Shown here piece by piece: positions 41,069-44,428 of a stretch of 44,428 bases of DNA. The notes under the pieces are model-generated. The model did no database searches. It was not told the origin of the DNA and worked only from the letters and a program-made list of their open reading frames with translations. The number at the start of each line of letters is the position of its first letter. The first letter of the stretch is position 1. The DNA is from Deltaproteobacteria bacterium (lineage in GTDB: Bacteria > Myxococcota_A > UBA796 > SXON01). The stretch is taken from positions 1-44,428 of the forward strand of contig BJHF01000054.1 in assembly GCA_014191855.1 (NCBI GenBank). The letters run 5' to 3'. The position numbers and the translations under genes were made by a program.

Positions 41069-42235
41069 ATGCGTAAGTTCGACGGCGTTGACTTCTACAA
41101 CCTCGACGCGCTCCTCTCCGACGAGGAAAAGGCGGTGCGCGAGGCGGTTCGGGGTTGGGTGGATGACAACGTGATCCCCGTCATCGAGGGCCACTGCCGC
41201 GCCGGCACCTTCCCCCACCCGCTGGTGAAGCAGATGGGAGAAATGGGGCTTCTCGGCGTGAACCTCCATGGCTACGGCTGCGGCGGGATGAGCAACGTCG
41301 CCTACGGGCTCGTTTGCCAGGAGCTGGAGCGGGGCGACAGCGGCATCCGCTCCTTCGCCAGCGTGCAGGGCAGCCTCGTCATGTTCCCCATCTGGAAGCA
41401 CGGGACCGAGGAGCAGAAGCAGAAGTACCTTCCGGGAATGGCGAAAGGCGAGCTTATCGGCTGCTTTGGTCTCACGGAGCCCGACTTCGGCAGCAACCCC
41501 GGTGGGATGATCACCAAGGCGGTGGACGATGGTGACAGCTACGTCCTAAATGGCGCCAAGATGTGGATCACCAATGGCACCATCGCCGACCTCGCGGTGG
41601 TGTGGGCAAAGCTCGACGGGGTGATCCGCGGCTTCATCGTCGAGAAGGGCGACCCCGGCTTCACCGCCCCCGAAATGCACGGCAAGCACTCACTCAAAGC
41701 CAGCGTGACGAGCGAGCTGGTGTTCCTCGACTGCCGTATCCCGAAAGACCGCATCCTCCCGCACGTCAGCGGCCTCAAAGGCCCGTTCTCTTGCCTCAAC
41801 AACGCGCGCTACGGCATCGCGTGGGGCGCGCTCGGCGCGGCGATGGCGTGCTTCCACTCGGCGCGCGAGTACAGCCTCTCGCGCATCCAGTTCGGCAAGC
41901 CGATCGCCAGCTTCCAGCTCGTGCAGAACAAGCTGGCGTGGATGTTGCGCGAGATCACGAAGGGGCAGCTCCTGGCCCTCCAGCTCGGCCGCATGAAGGA
42001 CAACGGCACGCTCATCCCCGAGCAGGTTTCCTTGGCCAAGATGAACAACGTGGACATCGCGTTGGAGATCGCGCGGTGTGCTCGCGATATTCATGGTGCA
42101 AACGGAATCCTCGACGAGTACCCGGTGATGCGCCACATGGCGAACCTGGAGTCGGTGAAGACGTACGAAGGCACGCACGACATCCACAACTTGATCCTGG
42201 GTCGGTGGATCACGGGGATCCAGGCGTTCGAGTAG
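41069..42235 (+). CDS. gcdH: Glutaryl-CoA dehydrogenase-like acyl-CoA dehydrogenase
   Basis: 388 residues from ATG 41069. The catalytic base lies in TYEGTHDIHNLILGR (Glu at about 367). Other marks are IRSFASVQGSLVM, CFGLTEPDFGSNPGGM (flavin and substrate site), NGAKMWITNG and REYSLSRIQFGKPIASFQLVQ. The RSFASVQGSLVM motif and the YEGTHDIH form match glutaryl-CoA dehydrogenases, which oxidise and decarboxylate glutaryl-CoA to crotonyl-CoA with FAD. The tight coupling to a class III aminotransferase suggests lysine or 5-aminovalerate catabolism feeding central metabolism. A CoA-transferase for glutarate and a semialdehyde dehydrogenase are not in the window. Confidence 0.88.
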   Translation: MRKFDGVDFYNLDALLSDEEKAVREAVRGWVDDNVIPVIEGHCRAGTFPHPLVKQMGEMGLLGVNLHGYGCGGMSNVAYGLVCQELERGDSGIRSFASVQGSLVMFPIWKHGTEEQKQKYLPGMAKGELIGCFGLTEPDFGSNPGGMITKAVDDGDSYVLNGAKMWITNGTIADLAVVWAKLDGVIRGFIVEKGDPGFTAPEMHGKHSLKASVTSELVFLDCRIPKDRILPHVSGLKGPFSCLNNARYGIAWGALGAAMACFHSAREYSLSRIQFGKPIASFQLVQNKLAWMLREITKGQLLALQLGRMKDNGTLIPEQVSLAKMNNVDIALEIARCARDIHGANGILDEYPVMRHMANLESVKTYEGTHDIHNLILGRWITGIQAFE

Positions 42236-42373
42236 ACACATCGACGGCGGATGAGATCGCCGAGCAAGACGCGGCGCCGTTAGGGCGTGAGTCTCGGGGT
42301 CGGGAGCATCGGAGGCGGCCAATCGCGCGGGGAGAAGGGAGGCGCTGGGTCCTGCCGACGCGGGTCGATGTCA

Positions 42374-42517
42374 CCTCGCGGTGGCGAGGCACCCGTTGTG
42401 GGCCTGGCCCACCAAGGGTGCCGACCCCTGAGCGACAGGGCTGGCCCGCGCGCAGCGATGAAGGGCCAGCGCCCAGCGACGGTGGCGACGGTTCCCGATC
42501 GGGGAACTGCCGTCACC
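42374..42517. other. Cluster of strong stem-loops in a 670-base gene-free gap
   Basis: Four hairpins follow each other: CCTCGC/GCGAGG (42374-42389); GGCACCC/GGGTGCC with an inner TGGGC/GCCCA (42388-42422); CTGGCCC/GGGCCAG (42441-42469); and a 16-pair stem with one mismatch around a five-base loop (42481-42517, inner GTTCCC/GGGAAC). The first and second share two bases and cannot both form fully. No convincing gene is seen in 42236-42908; the open frames there are Pro/Arg/Ala-rich without motifs. A structured RNA or a 3' element of the gcdH transcript is possible. Confidence 0.5.
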
Positions 42518-42828
42518 CGCCGCTTCAGCGCCCTGGACACCGCTCGGTGGCCCGCGGAAACGGGAGCGCAGACCCCGAGAACCCCGCGGTGGCTTGCTGC
42601 GACGGCGAGGTGGTGGTGACGGCGGGGCGCGCACGGAGCGCGGAAGACCAGGGCGAGGACGAGCGCGGCGTGAGGTGGATCAGCGCGGAGTGAGGGGGAA
42701 GGGCGCGGAGAGGCGGTTCGGCCTCCCCAGTCCTCCCCCCGCTTGCGGGTCCGCAAAGTGCGGGTTGGGGTGGCCGAAGGCCGGAGGGGGGCCGCGGGAC
42801 ACCGCCTGAGTGGGCCAAAACGACGAAA

Positions 42829-42850
42829 CGCCCGAGGTTTCCCTCGGGCG
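42829..42850 (-). terminator. Intrinsic terminator of the RRM protein gene
   Basis: CGCCCGAG (42829-42836) pairs with CTCGGGCG (42843-42850) around a six-base loop. On the minus strand the stem is followed by TTTCGTCGTTTTGG, a T-rich tract. It lies about 58 bases after the stop of the RRM gene. Confidence 0.8.
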
Positions 42851-42908
42851 CTCCGTGCTGGGGTCGATGAAGGTGGCGGTGTTGAGGCCGCCAGCCTTCA
42901 GTCAACGA

Positions 42909-43304
42909 CTACCAGCGGCTTCCGCCGCCGCCGCCGTCACCACGACCGCCGCCGCCGCCGCGACCGCCGCCACCACCGCCGAAGCCGCCGCCGCCGCCGC
43001 GACCGCCGCCGAAGCCGCCGCCACCGCCGCGACCACCGCCGCCGCCGCCGCCGGAGCTGCGCTCTTCGGCTTCGTTGACGCGGAGCGGGCGGCCGTCAAG
43101 CTGCACGCCGTTCATCTGGGCGATCGCCGCCGTCGCTTCCGACTGCGAACCCATGGTCACGAAGCCGAAGCCGCGCGATTGACCGGTTTCGCGGTCCATG
43201 ACCACGTGAACGTCCTGCACGGCGCCGTGGGCGGCGAAGGCGGAACGGAGCGACTCGACGGTCGCGTTGAAAGAAAGATTCCCGACGTAGAGGCGATTGC
43301 CCAT
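42909..43304 (-). CDS. RRM-type RNA-binding protein with Gly-rich tail
   Basis: 131 residues from ATG 43304. One RNA-recognition motif fills residues 1-78: RNP2 is LYVGNLSF (5-12) and RNP1 is RGFGFVTM (44-51), both with the aromatic residues that stack on RNA bases. The rest is a Gly/Arg/Phe tail (RGGGGGFGGG-type repeats) to SRW. Such single-RRM proteins are known from cyanobacteria and deltaproteobacteria, often cold-induced and binding single-stranded RNA. A canonical terminator follows the gene. A sigma70-like promoter 168 bases upstream would give a long leader, as in cold-shock mRNAs. Confidence 0.92.
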   Translation of the reverse strand: MGNRLYVGNLSFNATVESLRSAFAAHGAVQDVHVVMDRETGQSRGFGFVTMGSQSEATAAIAQMNGVQLDGRPLRVNEAEERSSGGGGGGGRGGGGGFGGGRGGGGGFGGGGGGRGGGGGRGDGGGGGSRW

Positions 43305-43478
43305 GATGTTACTCTCGATAGTTCACGCTCAGAAAGCGCACCTTTACGGTGCCGGATCCCACCGTTCGACGAGCGATCGAGCTCGGATGGGATTGACCAC
43401 CGCCCGTTGTGGCGGGGTCGCGGCCGGCGTATAGCCCGTCCTGCGGCGGTGGCGAGCGGAAAGGTAGAAATGTGCGAA

Positions 43479-43508
43479 ATGATCGAATGATCTTCTTGAC
43501 ACGTCAAG
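43479..43508. promoter_or_regulatory. Divergent promoter region with shared -35 palindrome
   Basis: CTTGAC (43495-43500), AC, GTCAAG (43503-43508) is a near-perfect palindrome. It gives TTGACA (43496-43501) on the plus strand and TTGACG (43507-43502) on the minus strand. On the minus strand GATCAT (43484-43479) lies 17 bases further, a good sigma70-like pair that would start the RRM mRNA near 43472. No comparably good -10 is seen on the plus strand. The region is locally A/T-richer than its surroundings. Confidence 0.5.
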
Positions 43509-43546
43509 GGAGCGATCGAACGCTACGCAGACGAACGGAGCTACTG

Positions 43547-43780
43547 GTGGACCTCGATGACCTGCCTTTCGACGCGCTTCGCGCCCTGCACACCTCGCTG
43601 GCCGTGCCCTCGGGCCCCGGAGCGCCGCGGGAAGCCCTGCGCGCGGCCGATGTGGGGTTTCATGTGGAAACGCACAAGAAACCTGCCGAAGAAGAGGAAT
43701 TCACGCCGCTGGTGATGGACCAGGCGCCGGCCAAGGTCAAGGGGCCGGTGATCGTGATGAGTTTTGGAAAGGTGGGGTAG
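43547..43780 (+). CDS. Hypothetical 77-residue protein
   Basis: Start GTG 43547 is preceded by GGAG with six bases of spacing; ATG 43487 in the same frame is less likely and overlaps the promoter region. The protein begins VDLDDLPFDALRALHTSLAV (an acidic amphipathic helix), then GAPREALRAADVGFHVE, an acidic turn (KPAEEEEFTPL) and the end KVKGPVIVMSFGKVG. The family is not recognised and no neighbour gives a role. Length and ribosome site support a real gene; a small regulatory or accessory protein is possible. Confidence 0.55.
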   Translation: MDLDDLPFDALRALHTSLAVPSGPGAPREALRAADVGFHVETHKKPAEEEEFTPLVMDQAPAKVKGPVIVMSFGKVG

Positions 43781-43969
43781 ACTGGGAGCGGCCGGGGTCA
43801 TGGTCGGGCTGCTGCGGAGACATGGTGGGGGGCGGGGGCGATCCGCCGATCCCGGTAGCCTGGCCTGATCGGGCGTCTACGGCTTCCGCCTCGCCCGCTC
43901 AATACCGTGATCGTGCCCCGGCCGTGCGTGCGCCGTCCCGCCTCGACCGCGCCGCCACCGCAAGCCTGA

Positions 43970-44220
43970 CGCCGGAGTCGAGTCGTGCTCGTTGGCCATG
44001 CGCCGAAGTCGAGTCGGGCTGTTCAGCCGTTTGAGGGGCGGCGCGGCGGTGCCCGGCGGTGCCCGGCGTAGCGCCGGCGTGTTCGCAGGGGACGGCGCCT
44101 GAACGGACGGACGAACGCGGGCTTTGCCGGGGCGTAGTGGGGTGTCCAGCGCGCCGTTGCAAACAGGTTGACTCGACTCTCGGCGGCGGCCATCCAGGTG
44201 CCCTCGACTCTTCGCGGCAG
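43970..44220. repeat. Paired direct and inverted repeats in a 520-base gap
   Basis: CGCCGGAGTCGAGTCGTGCT (43970-43989) and CGCCGAAGTCGAGTCGGGCT (44001-44020) are direct copies 31 bases apart. Imperfect inverted copies of the same core appear at 44170-44188 (GACTCGACTCTCGGCGGCG) and 44203-44220 (CTCGACTCTTCGCGGCAG), 33 bases apart. A tandem GGCGGTGCCC and a CCGGCG/CGCCGG hairpin lie between the pairs at about 44040-44075. No convincing gene is seen in 43781-44300. The head-to-head order suggests protein-binding sites or a large hairpin. Confidence 0.55.
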
Positions 44221-44229
44221 GGACCGGCA

Positions 44230-44245
44230 AAGGCGTCGACGCCTT
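44230..44245. promoter_or_regulatory. Perfect 16-base palindrome
   Basis: AAGGCGTCGACGCCTT is its own reverse complement. It lies 56 bases beyond the stop of the partial minus-strand gene, next to the repeat cluster. It could be an operator or part of a structured 3' region; no gene start is close to it. Confidence 0.4.
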
Positions 44246-44300
44246 CGTCAACGCGCGACGACGAGGCGACCACCGCCGCCCATCGTGCCCGCGAGGCTCC

Positions 44301-44428
44301 CTACCCCCGCACCCCCTCCCACCCCAACCCCCACCGCGCCAGGTACTTGCGTAGTCGATCCGCGTCGTTCGCCGATGCTTTCTCCGCTCTCGACACGGCG
44401 AACAGCGTGCGCCCCGCGTCGGACAGGC
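44301..44428 (-). CDS. C-terminus of an unidentified protein running out of the window
   Basis: Only the last 42 codons are visible, ending in TAG (44301-44303). They read LSDAGRTLFAVSRAEKASAN followed by DADRLRKYLARWGLGWEGVR and G. The third-base pattern is GC-rich like other genes here and the tail is an amphipathic Arg/Leu/Trp helix, which supports real coding sequence. The family cannot be judged from so short a piece. Confidence 0.5.
   Translation of the reverse strand, partial: LSDAGRTLFAVSRAEKASANDADRLRKYLARWGLGWEGVRG

Noticed and set aside
42280..42905. Open frames of 110-158 codons in the gap after gcdH
   Set aside because: They are Pro/Arg/Ala/His-rich, overlap in several frames, have no motifs, and span strong hairpins.
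1..44428. CRISPR arrays, tRNA or rRNA genes, insertion sequences, prophage
   Set aside because: No regularly spaced identical repeats, no cloverleaf I could recognise, no transposase, integrase or terminase motifs in any frame.

Overview
The window is very GC-rich and densely packed, with genes in short runs on both strands. It carries no rRNA, tRNA, transposase, phage gene or CRISPR array that I can see. The gene content points to a Myxococcota-like (former deltaproteobacterial) chromosome: a Hanks-type Ser/Thr kinase with PEGA domains and an HRDVSPSN catalytic loop, many lipoproteins, SUMF-domain proteins, a degenerate receiver/GGDEF regulator, a type IV pilin-like gene and a Gly-rich RRM protein. 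This assignment is inference from gene families.

Layout. (1) 1-7001: the 3' part of a giant coiled-coil/pentapeptide/TM/TPR protein, with an apparent frameshift near base 60. (2) 7011-20610: an envelope-flavoured block. It holds a radical SAM protein with a second, cysteine-less radical-SAM-like half, an unknown partner, two polytopic membrane proteins (possibly GT-C-like), a small lipoprotein, an operon of two SUMF-domain proteins and a membrane SGNH hydrolase, and two more SGNH-family proteins. (3) 20679-24476: a beta-barrel-like protein, an isoprenylcysteine-methyltransferase-like membrane protein with an unlisted 39-residue membrane peptide upstream, a CapA-like lipoprotein, and a DoxX/DUF2269 pair in which the DoxX protein is internally duplicated. 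(4) 24575-30599: a glycosyltransferase with a coiled-coil tail, a lipoprotein plus second radical SAM operon, a tiny Cys-rich lipoprotein, and the PEGA Ser/Thr kinase. (5) 30718-34457: a decaying two-repeat lipoprotein gene followed by tandem duplicated arylsulfotransferase-like lipoproteins, all overlapping by 4 bases. (6) 34464-38872: a regulator whose receiver, GGDEF and FHA-like domains all lack key residues and whose frame is broken once, an ECF sigma/anti-sigma pair in which the anti-sigma has an in-frame TGA at codon 5, and a pilin. (7) 39005-42235: glyoxalase II divergent from an aminotransferase/glutaryl-CoA dehydrogenase operon, consistent with lysine/5-aminovalerate breakdown. (8) 42236-44428: structured non-coding DNA, an RRM gene with terminator and possible long leader, a small ORF, a repeat-bearing gap and the C-terminus of a gene leaving the window.

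Three cross-cutting signals look most novel. First, at least five transcription-unit-first genes carry GCGCTA(C/A)NNN followed by 6-7 bases and then the start codon, without a Shine-Dalgarno sequence. This is what leaderless mRNAs from a TANNNT-type -10 element would look like. Second, seven predicted lipoproteins have ultra-short signal peptides (Cys at residue 8-12) with no basic residue; in two of them an in-frame stop just upstream rules out a longer start. Third, the radical SAM protein at 7675-9360 seems to carry a dead copy of a barrel resembling the intact one encoded at 27308-28384.
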